Shown in pieces: positions 1-5,944 of a DNA stretch of 8,652 nucleotides. Source of the stretch: Armatimonadota bacterium (GTDB lineage Bacteria; Vulcanimicrobiota; JACPDS01); contig JACPDS010000100.1 in assembly GCA_016183885.1 (NCBI GenBank), positions 1 through 8,652 on the forward strand, in the 5' to 3' direction. The notes under the pieces are model-generated. The model saw nothing but the letters and a program-made list of their open reading frames with translations, was not told the DNA's origin and searched no databases. The position numbers and the translations under genes are program-made. Each line of letters starts with the position of its first letter. Position 1 is the stretch's first letter.

Positions 1-50
1 AACTCATTATCATACTTTCTTTTATTATTATTCTTATTATTTTCTTCCAT
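1..50 (-). CDS. IS3-family transposase OrfA, N-terminal fragment (runs off window)
   Basis: An ATG at 50-48 (minus) is preceded by a perfect GGAGG at 62-58 with 7 nt spacing, the cleanest ribosome binding site in the window. The visible product is MEENNKNNNKRKYDNE followed by the window edge. IS3-type OrfA proteins often open with a basic stretch and a K/R-K-Y-x-x-E-F-K motif leading into a helix-turn-helix that binds the element ends; KRKYDNE fits that pattern. Only about 16 codons are visible, so the assignment rests mainly on its position just inside the terminal repeat. In this family OrfA is normally joined to the DDE-domain OrfB by programmed frameshifting; OrfB would be to the left. 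Confidence 0.62.
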   Translation of the reverse strand, partial: MEENNKNNNKRKYDNE

Positions 51-87
51 TAACACACCTCCAAGTTTTATTTTACATCCAACTCTT

Positions 88-117
88 CGGTGTGTCCATT
101 AAATTAATGCAAGATCA
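88..117 (-). repeat. Left terminal inverted repeat of the IS3-like element
   Basis: The 30 nt at the element tip resemble the remembered IS3 terminal repeat at the outer TGATCTT and the inner GGACAC core. The partner repeat is outside the window, so the exact inner boundary cannot be set by alignment. Confidence 0.6.
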
Positions 118-191
118 TTGTGCCTTTCACTATCAGTCATTGGCATAATCTTCTCATTTTTATAAAGAGGCATCAATCGAAAAATTCTGGA

Positions 192-220
192 TTGCAAAAT
201 AAAATGGATTATATTAATAT
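192..220 (+). promoter_or_regulatory. Weak candidate promoter for the DUF4160/DUF2442 pair
   Basis: TTGCAA (192-197) and TAATAT (215-220) are separated by 17 nt; each matches four of six consensus bases. Transcription would start at about 227, the A of the DUF4160 start codon, giving a leaderless message, which would fit the lack of a ribosome binding site there. In such AT-rich DNA a match this weak can arise by chance. I see nothing else of note between the IS tip (117) and 227. Confidence 0.25.
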
Positions 221-226
221 ATTGAC

Positions 227-470
227 ATGAGTCCTACAATTTTTAAGGTAAAAGGGTACATGATTTTATTTTCTTTCAAATGAAGAAAATAAAATCCATA
301 TTCATGTAACATGCGAGGATGGTGAAGCTAAATTTTGGTTGGAACCCATAATAGCATTGGCTGTATCTCATGGGTTGAATCCAAGAAAGTTGAATGAGAT
401 TCAAAAGATTGTAGAGGAGCATAGAAATGAAATCATTAAAGCATGGCAAAGACATTTTAGTAAGCGTTGA
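227..470 (+). pseudogene. DUF4160 protein (toxin-like partner of DUF2442), frameshifted
   Basis: The first frame, from ATG 227, reads MSPTIFKVKGYM and stops at TGA 281-283. The frame from 262 to the TGA at 468-470 reads NEENKIHIHVTC, then EDGEAKFWLEP and a C-terminal helix ending KAWQRHFSKR. These are the two halves of a DUF4160 protein of about 80 residues. Removing one T at 261 turns ATGA into AGA and gives the continuous GYRFYFLSNEEN, which matches the family pattern as I remember it, so the lesion is probably a one-base insertion. No ribosome binding site is visible. DUF4160 genes commonly sit directly before DUF2442 genes and the pair is regarded as toxin-antitoxin-like; its biochemical activity is not established to my knowledge. 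The frameshift could be genuine or a read error. The 3' end overlaps the next gene by 44 nt. Confidence 0.8.
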
Positions 471-750
471 AAATATAACACCTTTCGGTATATGGCTTTT
501 TGTAAAAGAAAAGGAGTATTTTCTAAGCTATAAGGATTATCCATATTTTAAAAACCAAACATTGAATTCCATACAAAACGTTCAATTACTTCATGGCTAT
601 CATTTATATTGGCCTAAATTAGATGTTGACTTGGAACTCGACAATCTTAAAAACCCTGAGAAATACCCCCTAAAATTTGAATCAAAAAAGCATCTAACGA
701 GTCATTCAACGGGACGGCCGATCAGCCCGCCCGTTAATTCAGAGTTATGA
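427..750 (+). CDS. DUF2442 protein (antitoxin-like), reads through an attC site
   Basis: The product is 107 residues. Residues 8-85 look like DUF2442: a short beta-rich domain with FGIWLFVKEKEYFLSYKDYP near residues 20-39 and LLHGYHLYWPKLDVDLELD near residues 54-72. The start at 427 is supported by GAGGAG at 414-419, 7 nt upstream and inside the DUF4160 gene, so translation is probably coupled to that gene. The last 19 or so residues (HLTSHSTGRP onwards) are encoded by the attC site and are unlikely to belong to the conserved domain. The stop TGA (748-750) lies beyond the predicted attC crossover point, so it comes from whatever DNA is joined downstream. The likely role is partner or antitoxin of DUF4160. 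Molecular function is unproven; family assignment is fairly sure. Confidence 0.8.
   Translation: MKSLKHGKDILVSVENITPFGIWLFVKEKEYFLSYKDYPYFKNQTLNSIQNVQLLHGYHLYWPKLDVDLELDNLKNPEKYPLKFESKKHLTSHSTGRPISPPVNSEL
692..750 (+). other. Integron attC recombination site (59-bp element)
   Basis: The site is GC-rich within AT-rich DNA and shows each attC part. R'' is ATCTAAC (692-698), matching RYYYAAC; R' is GTTATGA (744-750), a weaker match to GTTRRRY, and TAAC pairs with GTTA. Two unpaired 5-nt spacers (699-703 and 739-743) follow inside. The L boxes pair as ATT, extra C707, AACGGG (704-713) with CCCGTT, AAT (730-738), so exactly one base is extrahelical, a G on the bottom strand as in known attC sites. 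The tip is GGC, loop 719-724, GCC, separated from the L stem by a 2x2 internal loop. The crossover is expected between G744 and T745. It marks the end of the DUF4160/DUF2442 gene cassette. No integrase or attI is in view and no second attC was found. Confidence 0.85.
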
Positions 751-926
751 AAGAAAAAATAGAAAAAATTATGCAAGAAATACTTAATTTGGGTAAAAAC
801 TTGGATTTAAGAAACAGGCTATTTAAAAAATACAAGAAACCATGCTATGGCGTAATGGATTGGGTGTTATTGTCTAGGGAAGGCAAAATCAAAGCCATAG
901 AAGATATTAAAAATAATTCAATATAG
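747..926 (+). CDS. Small hypothetical protein, 59 residues
   Basis: The frame starts at ATG 747, overlapping the stop of the DUF2442 gene as ATGA, and ends at TAG 924-926. The product is lysine-rich and charged, opening MKEKIEKIMQEILNLGKNLD and ending IKAIEDIKNNSI, with an aromatic middle part (CYGVMDWVLL). The N-terminal 30 residues look helical. I recognise no family. No ribosome binding site precedes it, so it would rely on termination-reinitiation at ATGA. It begins at the predicted attC crossover, as the first gene of the next cassette or as resident DNA at the insertion point. Reality is supported by plausible amino-acid composition and position only. Confidence 0.5.
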   Translation: MKEKIEKIMQEILNLGKNLDLRNRLFKKYKKPCYGVMDWVLLSREGKIKAIEDIKNNSI

Positions 927-967
927 GACTCCTTCATTATTCCGGATAAACAAAGAAATTTTAAAAA

Positions 968-1006
968 GTTAACAAATATTTAAAAAAATGGCAATAATTT
1001 GTTAAC
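968..1006. repeat. 10-bp perfect inverted repeat, candidate operator
   Basis: GTTAACAAAT (968-977) and ATTTGTTAAC (997-1006) are perfect inverted copies with a 19-nt spacer. There is no T-run after it, so it is not an intrinsic terminator. It ends 10 nt before a perfect TATAAT and covers the place where a -35 box would lie, so a regulator dimer bound here could control the gene at 1065. The two arm tips are each the palindrome GTTAAC. A regulator is inferred, not seen. Confidence 0.5.
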
Positions 1007-1016
1007 ATAAAGGAGT

Positions 1017-1022
1017 TATAAT
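1017..1022 (+). promoter_or_regulatory. Perfect -10 box (TATAAT) for the gene at 1065
   Basis: A consensus TATAAT lies 42 nt before the start codon at 1065 and would give a leader of about 36 nt. No good -35 hexamer is at 16-18 nt distance (994-999 is ATAATT), which suggests dependence on an activator at the inverted repeat, or chance in AT-rich DNA. Confidence 0.5.
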
Positions 1023-1064
1023 TAGTTAAAGAAAAATTTTAGAATTTAAAGGAGGCAAATTTTT

Positions 1065-1427
1065 ATGAATCCTCTTGGTTTTATTGGCGGTCCTTCGCCT
1101 TTTGGCTCTAATCCTTTTATCCAAGGAGGCGTTCCATTTGGAGCGCCGGCTGCTCCTCCGAAAACCGACTTTTTAAGTAGTATTTTAAATATCGGAGGAA
1201 GTTTACTTGGCTCAGTTTTAGGAGGAATGGGGGGATTTGGCGGAGCTTTAGCAGGCGGAAATCCGCTTATGGCAATTGCTCTTCCTCTTTTAGGAAAACT
1301 TTTATTCCCTCCGCCTAAAATTCAAATGCCCGAGATGCCTAGATTCGATATTATGCAGGATACTTCAAAACTAGATGATAGCGCTATAAAAAATTTAGAC
1401 AGCGAAGAGAATAAAACTGTTAAATAG
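1065..1427 (+). CDS. Gly/Pro-rich hypothetical protein with glycine-zipper-like hydrophobic core
   Basis: I do not recognise this 120-residue protein. Residues 1-33 are Gly/Pro/Phe-rich (MNPLGFIGGPSPFG onwards) with two GG pairs. Residues 36-82 are hydrophobic and Gly-rich with repeated small-residue spacing (GGSLLGSVLGGMGGFGGALA), then PLMAIALPLLGKLLFPPP. Residues 83-120 are polar and acidic. The core could insert in a membrane or form an oligomeric helix bundle; no standard signal peptide with a basic N-terminus is seen. AAAGGAGG (1048-1055) lies 9 nt before the start, with a consensus -10 upstream and a strong terminator right behind, so it is a single-gene unit built for good expression. 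Its GC is visibly higher than that of its flanks. Candidates include a phage-type structural protein, a bacteriocin-like or surface peptide, or a lineage-specific protein; none can be chosen. Confidence 0.75.
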   Translation: MNPLGFIGGPSPFGSNPFIQGGVPFGAPAAPPKTDFLSSILNIGGSLLGSVLGGMGGFGGALAGGNPLMAIALPLLGKLLFPPPKIQMPEMPRFDIMQDTSKLDDSAIKNLDSEENKTVK

Positions 1428-1469
1428 CAGCTTTTAAGTTTTTGGCGGTTTAAATTTATGAATTGTTTT

Positions 1470-1508
1470 ATAATTAAAGGCTTTTTTTAAGAGCCTTTAA
1501 TTATTTTT
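1470..1508 (+). terminator. Intrinsic terminator after the Gly-rich gene
   Basis: TAATTAAAGGCT (1471-1482) pairs perfectly with AGCCTTTAATTA (1492-1503) around a 9-nt loop, extended by A1470-T1504, and TTTTT follows at 1504-1508. It ends the plus-strand unit at 1065. On the minus strand the hairpin is the same but no T-run follows, so termination of the converging fdhA transcript is less certain. The fdhA stop codon (1489-1487) lies in the loop. Confidence 0.85.
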
Positions 1509-4171
1509 ACCGCGCAAACTTTGTATTCAGGAGTTTTGCTTAAAGGATCTAAGGCTGGATTAGTTAATCGGTTTGCCGCGCTTTCAAAATAATGAAAAGG
1601 CACAAAAACTATTCCCTGGGGAATTTGAGGAGTAATTTTTATTTTTAAAGATATTTCACCGCGTTTAGATTTTAAAATAATATTTTCTGAGTCATTGAGA
1701 TTCAATTTTTTAGCATCTTTAGGAGATATCCGAGCCAAATTTTCATGCGCTAAGTTTTCTAAAGGAGTTTTCCTGGTCATAGTGCCTGTATGATATTGAG
1801 GTAAAATTCTACCGGTAGTTAAAATAAAAGGATATTCCTCTTCAGGTGATTCATCGGGATTTAATGCTTCAATCTCAAAAAATAAACCTTTTCCCCGAGG
1901 AAAAGCATTTTCATGCAAAAAAATTGTTCCGGGATCATTTTCATCATAACAGGGCCATTGTAATCCATAAGGCTTTAATCTATGGTAAGCCATCCCTCCA
2001 TAAATCGGGACAGCTTTTTGAATTTCCCGCATAATTTCTTCTGGAGCGGTATAATTTGAAGGATAATCAAATTTTATAAATAATTCGTTTAAAATCTGCC
2101 AATCGACTTTAGAATTGCCTAAAGGTTCTAAAGCTTTTCCTAATAATTGCACCCTTCTTTCCGTATTGGTAAATGTTCCTTCTTTTTCCGCAAAACTAGC
2201 TCCCGGCAGGACGACTTTAGCAAATTTAGCGGTTTCAGTTAGAAAAATATCTTGAACTACTAAAAATTCTAATTCAGGCAGAACTTTTTCAATATGATTG
2301 CTGTCGGGTTCGCTTATAAGCGGGTTTTCGCCCATAATATATAAAGCTTTAATTTTTTGAGGAATATTTTTAAACATTTCTGTAGTGGTTAATCCGGGGG
2401 TTTTAGGCAGTTGGGTTTTCCAAAACTCCTCAAATTTTTTGATATTATCTAAATCAATTTTTTGATATCCGGGAAAGTTATTAGGCAATGCTCCCATATC
2501 GCAAGAACCTTGAACATTATTTTGACCCCGCAGAGGCATTAAGCCTGCTCCGTATCTTCCTATGTTCCCGGTAAGCAAGGTTAAATTTGATAAACTTAAA
2601 ACATTCTTAACTCCGCTTGTATGCTGGGTAATTCCCATAGCGTAAAAAATCATTACTTGTTTTGAACTTCCGATAATTTTTGCGGCTTGAATTATCTTTT
2701 CTTGAGGAACTTGAGTAATTTTAGCTGTCAGTTTTGGGTTATATTTTTGAATAATTTCTTTAAAATTTTCAAAATTTTCAGTGCGTTCTTTTACAAATTT
2801 TTTATCCCAAAGATTTTCTTTTAAAATTACATGCATTATTCCATTTAAAAGAGCGATATCTGTTCCGGGCAAATGCTGTAAAAATAAGTCGGAAATTTCA
2901 GCTAGTTGTATCTGGCGGCAATCAGCCACAATTAATTTTGCCCCTTGTTTTGCTCTTCTTTTTAAACTTGCTCCAATTACCGGGTGAGTTTCAGTAGTAT
3001 TTGAGCCGATTACAAAAATAACTTCTACTTTATCAATTTCTTCAATCGAGCTGGTGGGAGCTCCGCTTCCCAATGACATTGCCAGTCCTGCAGCAGAAGC
3101 GGCATGGCAAAGCCGGGCGCAATGATCAACATTATTAGTTTTAAAACAGGCGCGGATAAATTTTTGAAAAAGATAATTTTCTTCATTGGTGCATTTAGCG
3201 GAAGATAATCCACCCACCGAATCAGGACCATATTTTTGAATAATTTCCTTAAATTTAGAAGCTGTAAAATTTAAAGCCTTTTCCCAGCTGACTTTTTTAA
3301 ATTTACCATCTTCTTTTATTAAAGGCTCTCTTAAGCGATCTAGATGCTGGATGAAGTGATAACCAAATTTTCCTTTTACGCACATGTTTCTTCCATTTAC
3401 TTTGTTTTCTGAATTAGCAGAAACATAAATAATTTTTTTATCCTTTAAATTTAAATTTAAATCAAAATTGCATCCTACTCCGCAATAAGGGCAAATAGTT
3501 TTGATTTTTTCCATTTCCCATATTCTGCTGCTGCCCAGACGCTCTTTTTCTATTAAAGCTCCTGTAGGGCATACATCAATACATCTTCCGCAAAAAACAC
3601 AATTAGTTTCCTCTAAAGGTCGATCAAATTCAGTGGTAACCATACTATTCATTCCTCTATTTACTATTGACCAAATTCCTAAAACAGGGGATTGAAAACA
3701 AATTTCCACGCATCTGGAGCAAAGAATACATTTATTTTGATCTCTTATTATAGATGTGTTTTTATTAATTACCGGGATTGATTTTTTAACTTTGGGGAAA
3801 TCATATTTCTTAATGCCTAATTGATAGGCAATATCTTGAAGTTCGCAGTCTCCGCAGGATTCGCAGGTTAAACAATCTTTAGGATGATTAGCTAATAACA
3901 TCTCCATAATAAATTTTCGAGCTCCAATTACTCTGGGAGAATGAGTATAAATCACCATGTCTTCTTTTATTTCGGTATTACAGGCAGGCATTAAATCGGG
4001 ATAATTTTCAATTTCCACGATGCAGATTCTACATCTTCCGGATGCGGTTATCTCGGGATAATAGCAAAGTACAGGAATATTGATTCCTTCTTTTTTAGCT
4101 GCTTCTAAAATAGTTGTCCCCGATGGAGCATTAATCTTTTTATTATTAATCGTTAAATTTATTTCACTCAT
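1487..4171 (-). CDS. fdhA: Formate dehydrogenase catalytic subunit (Mo/W, Cys form) with multi-cluster N-terminus
   Basis: This 894-residue subunit oxidises formate to CO2, or the reverse, at a bis-MGD molybdenum or tungsten centre. Cluster ligands in order: [2Fe-2S] C36, C47, C50, C64; His-ligated [4Fe-4S] H96, C100, C103, C109; two ferredoxin-type [4Fe-4S], C148/C151/C154/C158 and C191/C194/C197/C201; catalytic-domain [4Fe-4S] C227, C230, C234, C264, with K266 after it. The active site shows ARLCHAAS with C355 where E. coli FdhF has selenocysteine, then H356; R548 in PLRGQNNVQGSCDMG matches the catalytic Arg of FdhF. The dinucleotide-binding domain covers about 778-890. Length is typical for NAD(P)-linked clostridial-type FdhA. 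It is third in the nuoE-nuoF-fdhA operon, 9 nt after nuoF, without a visible ribosome binding site. It lacks a signal peptide, so it is cytoplasmic. NAD as acceptor, and any ferredoxin co-use, are inferred from partners. Confidence 0.93.
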   Translation of the reverse strand: MSEINLTINNKKINAPSGTTILEAAKKEGINIPVLCYYPEITASGRCRICIVEIENYPDLMPACNTEIKEDMVIYTHSPRVIGARKFIMEMLLANHPKDCLTCESCGDCELQDIAYQLGIKKYDFPKVKKSIPVINKNTSIIRDQNKCILCSRCVEICFQSPVLGIWSIVNRGMNSMVTTEFDRPLEETNCVFCGRCIDVCPTGALIEKERLGSSRIWEMEKIKTICPYCGVGCNFDLNLNLKDKKIIYVSANSENKVNGRNMCVKGKFGYHFIQHLDRLREPLIKEDGKFKKVSWEKALNFTASKFKEIIQKYGPDSVGGLSSAKCTNEENYLFQKFIRACFKTNNVDHCARLCHAASAAGLAMSLGSGAPTSSIEEIDKVEVIFVIGSNTTETHPVIGASLKRRAKQGAKLIVADCRQIQLAEISDLFLQHLPGTDIALLNGIMHVILKENLWDKKFVKERTENFENFKEIIQKYNPKLTAKITQVPQEKIIQAAKIIGSSKQVMIFYAMGITQHTSGVKNVLSLSNLTLLTGNIGRYGAGLMPLRGQNNVQGSCDMGALPNNFPGYQKIDLDNIKKFEEFWKTQLPKTPGLTTTEMFKNIPQKIKALYIMGENPLISEPDSNHIEKVLPELEFLVVQDIFLTETAKFAKVVLPGASFAEKEGTFTNTERRVQLLGKALEPLGNSKVDWQILNELFIKFDYPSNYTAPEEIMREIQKAVPIYGGMAYHRLKPYGLQWPCYDENDPGTIFLHENAFPRGKGLFFEIEALNPDESPEEEYPFILTTGRILPQYHTGTMTRKTPLENLAHENLARISPKDAKKLNLNDSENIILKSKRGEISLKIKITPQIPQGIVFVPFHYFESAANRLTNPALDPLSKTPEYKVCAVKIIKGS

Positions 4172-4180
4172 TTATTAAAT

Positions 4181-5404
4181 TTAAAAATAAATACTATATT
4201 CTTCAGGAAATTCTTTTAAAGTATCTAAAATACTTCCGGGAGCTGTTTTCCCTAAGCCGCAAAGCGATGTAATTTTAATAAGTTTGCACATTTTTTCAAG
4301 TTTATTTAAATCTTCTCGATTTGCTTTAAAACTTAAAATTTTCTTAATTATATGCAGTAATTGGGGAATACCTTCGCGGCAGGGCACGCATTTTCCGCAG
4401 GATTCTTCTGTAAAAAATTCTAAAAATGAACGCGTCATTTCAATTAAATTGCGTTTGGTATTAAAAACAATCACCGCTCCAGCTCCCAGATAAGTTTCAT
4501 AAGATAAAGAAAGATTTAATCCATCTCCTTCCAGACAATTAAAAAGTTTGCCGGATGGTCCTCCTACCTGGATAGCCTTAATGCTTCCTTCTACGCCTGC
4601 GCAAAGCTCCAAGAGTTCTTTTAAAGCAGTTCCCATTGGAACTTCAATTGCCTGCGGTTTTTTTATATCTCCGCTTACTGAAAATACCTTGGTTCCCTTG
4701 CTTTCTTTTGTGCCAATTTCAGAAAACCAGGTGCTTCCATTTAAAATAATCGCGGGAATATTAGCTAAAGTTTCCACATTATTTATTAATGTAGGTCTTC
4801 CAAATAAACCGCAAGTTGTAGGATAAGGAGGTTTTGGAACCGGCTCCGCTCTTTTACCTTCCACAGATTTAATTAAAGCTGTTTCTTCCCCGCAAATATA
4901 TGCTCCAGCTCCGCTTTTAAGCTGGATATCAAAGGAAAAACCGGTATTTAAAATATTTTTACCTAAATAATTTTTATTTTTAGCTTGGATTATAGCTCTT
5001 TCTAAAATGTAGAAAATTTCTGGATATTCTAATCTCAAATAAATAAAGCCAATCTGCGCTCCCACGCTAAAGGCGGCAATAGTCATAGCTTCTATAATTT
5101 TATGAGGATCTTGGCTTAAAATTACCCGATCTTTAAATGTTCCCGGTTCTCCTTCGTCAGCATTGCAAATAATATATTTAGGAACGTATTTTTCTTGAGC
5201 CACCGCTTCCCACTTTAGCCCTGTGGGAAATGCCGCTCCTCCTCTTCCTCTTAATTTAGATCTTTTTATTTCTTTAATAATCTCTAAGGGAGTCATTTGG
5301 AGAGTTTTTTTAAGAGCTAAATAACCTTGATGATTAATGTAGCTTTCGATAGAAAATGGCTTAATTTTTCCGCAATTTTTAAGAGCAATTTTAAATTCGG
5401 GCAT
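4181..5404 (-). CDS. nuoF: NuoF-like NADH-binding FMN/[4Fe-4S] subunit of the formate dehydrogenase
   Basis: This 407-residue flavoprotein passes electrons between Fe-S clusters and NAD(H). The FMN/NADH fold shows LRGRGGAAFPTGLKW (51-65), CNADEGEPGTFKDR (80-93), SGAGAYICGEETALIKSVEG (164-183) and NNVETLANIP (208-217). A SLBB-type segment follows at about 240-310. The [4Fe-4S] ligands are C336, C339, C342 (SCGKCVPCREG) and C382 (SLCGLG). It has neither the N-terminal thioredoxin-like domain nor the C-terminal ferredoxin domain of bifurcating HydB-type subunits, so it is the minimal form, as in FdsB or NuoF. Its ATG is 2 nt after the nuoE stop with no separate ribosome binding site, implying translational coupling. 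Its place between nuoE and fdhA argues for a formate dehydrogenase rather than complex I; no other nuo genes are present. Confidence 0.92.
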   Translation of the reverse strand: MPEFKIALKNCGKIKPFSIESYINHQGYLALKKTLQMTPLEIIKEIKRSKLRGRGGAAFPTGLKWEAVAQEKYVPKYIICNADEGEPGTFKDRVILSQDPHKIIEAMTIAAFSVGAQIGFIYLRLEYPEIFYILERAIIQAKNKNYLGKNILNTGFSFDIQLKSGAGAYICGEETALIKSVEGKRAEPVPKPPYPTTCGLFGRPTLINNVETLANIPAIILNGSTWFSEIGTKESKGTKVFSVSGDIKKPQAIEVPMGTALKELLELCAGVEGSIKAIQVGGPSGKLFNCLEGDGLNLSLSYETYLGAGAVIVFNTKRNLIEMTRSFLEFFTEESCGKCVPCREGIPQLLHIIKKILSFKANREDLNKLEKMCKLIKITSLCGLGKTAPGSILDTLKEFPEEYSIYF

Positions 5405-5406
5405 TT

Positions 5407-5877
5407 TTATAATTTTTCAATAATTTTAATTATTCTTTTAGGAGACAATTTATTGTATAAATCTTTATTAATTAACATCGCCGGAGCTTTATCGCAGCTT
5501 CCCAGACAACTGGTTAAATTTAAAGAAAACTTATTATCGGGGCTGGTTTCTCCTATTTTTAAATTTAAAATTTTTTCTAAAGTTTTTAATATTTTTTTAT
5601 TTCCTTTTAATTCGCAGGTGCAATCGCGGCATAAATAAATATTATATCGAGCCTTTTTTTTAGGATTAAGAAAATGATAAAAAGTGGCTATTCCGTAAAA
5701 CAAACTGGGTTCGACTTTTAATTCATTAGCTAGATAATCGAGTGTTTCCGTATTTAATCCATTTTTTTTACCTTGAATTTCTAATAATATAGGAAGAAAA
5801 TTTTCTGTTTTAAATTGATATTTTTGCAGAATTTTTAAAATTGCTTCATCTTTAGTAAATTCTTTTAAAATTTTCAA
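5407..5877 (-). CDS. nuoE: NuoE-like [2Fe-2S] subunit of the formate dehydrogenase
   Basis: This 156-residue subunit has an N-terminal helical domain (about 1-75) with YGIATFYHFL at 61-70, close to the usual GVATFYxxF of NuoE. A thioredoxin-like [2Fe-2S] domain follows, with ligands C83 and C88 (CRDCTC; C86 is extra) and C124 and C128 (SCLGSC). The start is TTG at 5877-5875; no in-frame ATG is nearby and AAGGAA (5893-5888) sits 10 nt upstream, which decides the start. It is first in the operon and probably docks on the NuoF-like protein, relaying electrons or supporting the flavin site as in FdsG. The length matches the family. No odd features apart from the TTG start. Confidence 0.9.
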   Translation of the reverse strand: MKILKEFTKDEAILKILQKYQFKTENFLPILLEIQGKKNGLNTETLDYLANELKVEPSLFYGIATFYHFLNPKKKARYNIYLCRDCTCELKGNKKILKTLEKILNLKIGETSPDNKFSLNLTSCLGSCDKAPAMLINKDLYNKLSPKRIIKIIEKL

Positions 5878-5887
5878 ACTCGATGGT

Positions 5888-5911
5888 TTCCTTCTTTAAT
5901 TGCACTTGCAA
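5888..5911 (-). promoter_or_regulatory. Ribosome binding site and short palindrome upstream of the formate dehydrogenase operon
   Basis: AAGGAA (5893-5888, minus) is the ribosome binding site for the TTG start of nuoE. Just upstream, TTGCA and TGCAA (5900-5904 and 5907-5911) form a 5-bp inverted repeat with a 2-nt centre, a possible operator or leader element. The upstream DNA to 5944 is AT-rich without a convincing -35/-10 pair, so the promoter is not located. Confidence 0.45.
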
Positions 5912-5944
5912 ATATTTATTAACTTTAGTATTTTTCGTTATATT

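Larger units (their letters stand above)
1..117 (-). mobile_element. IS3-family insertion sequence, partial (left end plus start of orfA)
   Basis: Read on the minus strand from 117 the sequence begins TGATCTTGCATT and continues to ATGGACACACCG. As I recall the IS3 left terminal repeat, it starts TGATCTTACCC and contains GTGGACACGCGG, so start and core both match. A reading frame with a strong ribosome binding site begins 67 nt inside this tip, the usual layout of IRL followed by orfA. The rest of the element, including orfB and the right repeat, lies beyond the left edge. If the tip is right, the target duplication begins at 118 (IS3 members usually duplicate 3 bp), but only one flank is visible. 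Family is recalled from the terminal repeat, not from a search. Confidence 0.72.

Noticed and set aside
77..83. ATCCAAC as the R'' box of an upstream attC
   Set aside because: It matches RYYYAAC, but no GTT occurs in the 150 nt to the right, and the stretch lies inside the IS end.
968..1006. Second attC site closing a cassette around the 747-926 frame
   Set aside because: The repeat is GTTAAC...GTTAAC; neither arm gives RYYYAAC at the left and GTTRRRY at the right, and there are no L boxes with an extrahelical base.
3095..3115. Selenocysteine codon in fdhA
   Set aside because: The codon at residue 355 is TGC, not TGA, and the frame is uninterrupted.
1846..3695. Reading frames of 62-68 codons antisense to, or in another frame of, fdhA (1846-2034, 2781-2987, 3025-3231, 3501-3695)
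   Set aside because: They lie wholly inside a gene with clear conserved motifs, have no ribosome binding sites and resemble no family.
4284..5638. Plus-strand frames opposite nuoF and nuoE (4284-4493, 4548-4826, 5327-5638)
   Set aside because: They are complementary shadows of conserved domains with no initiation signals.
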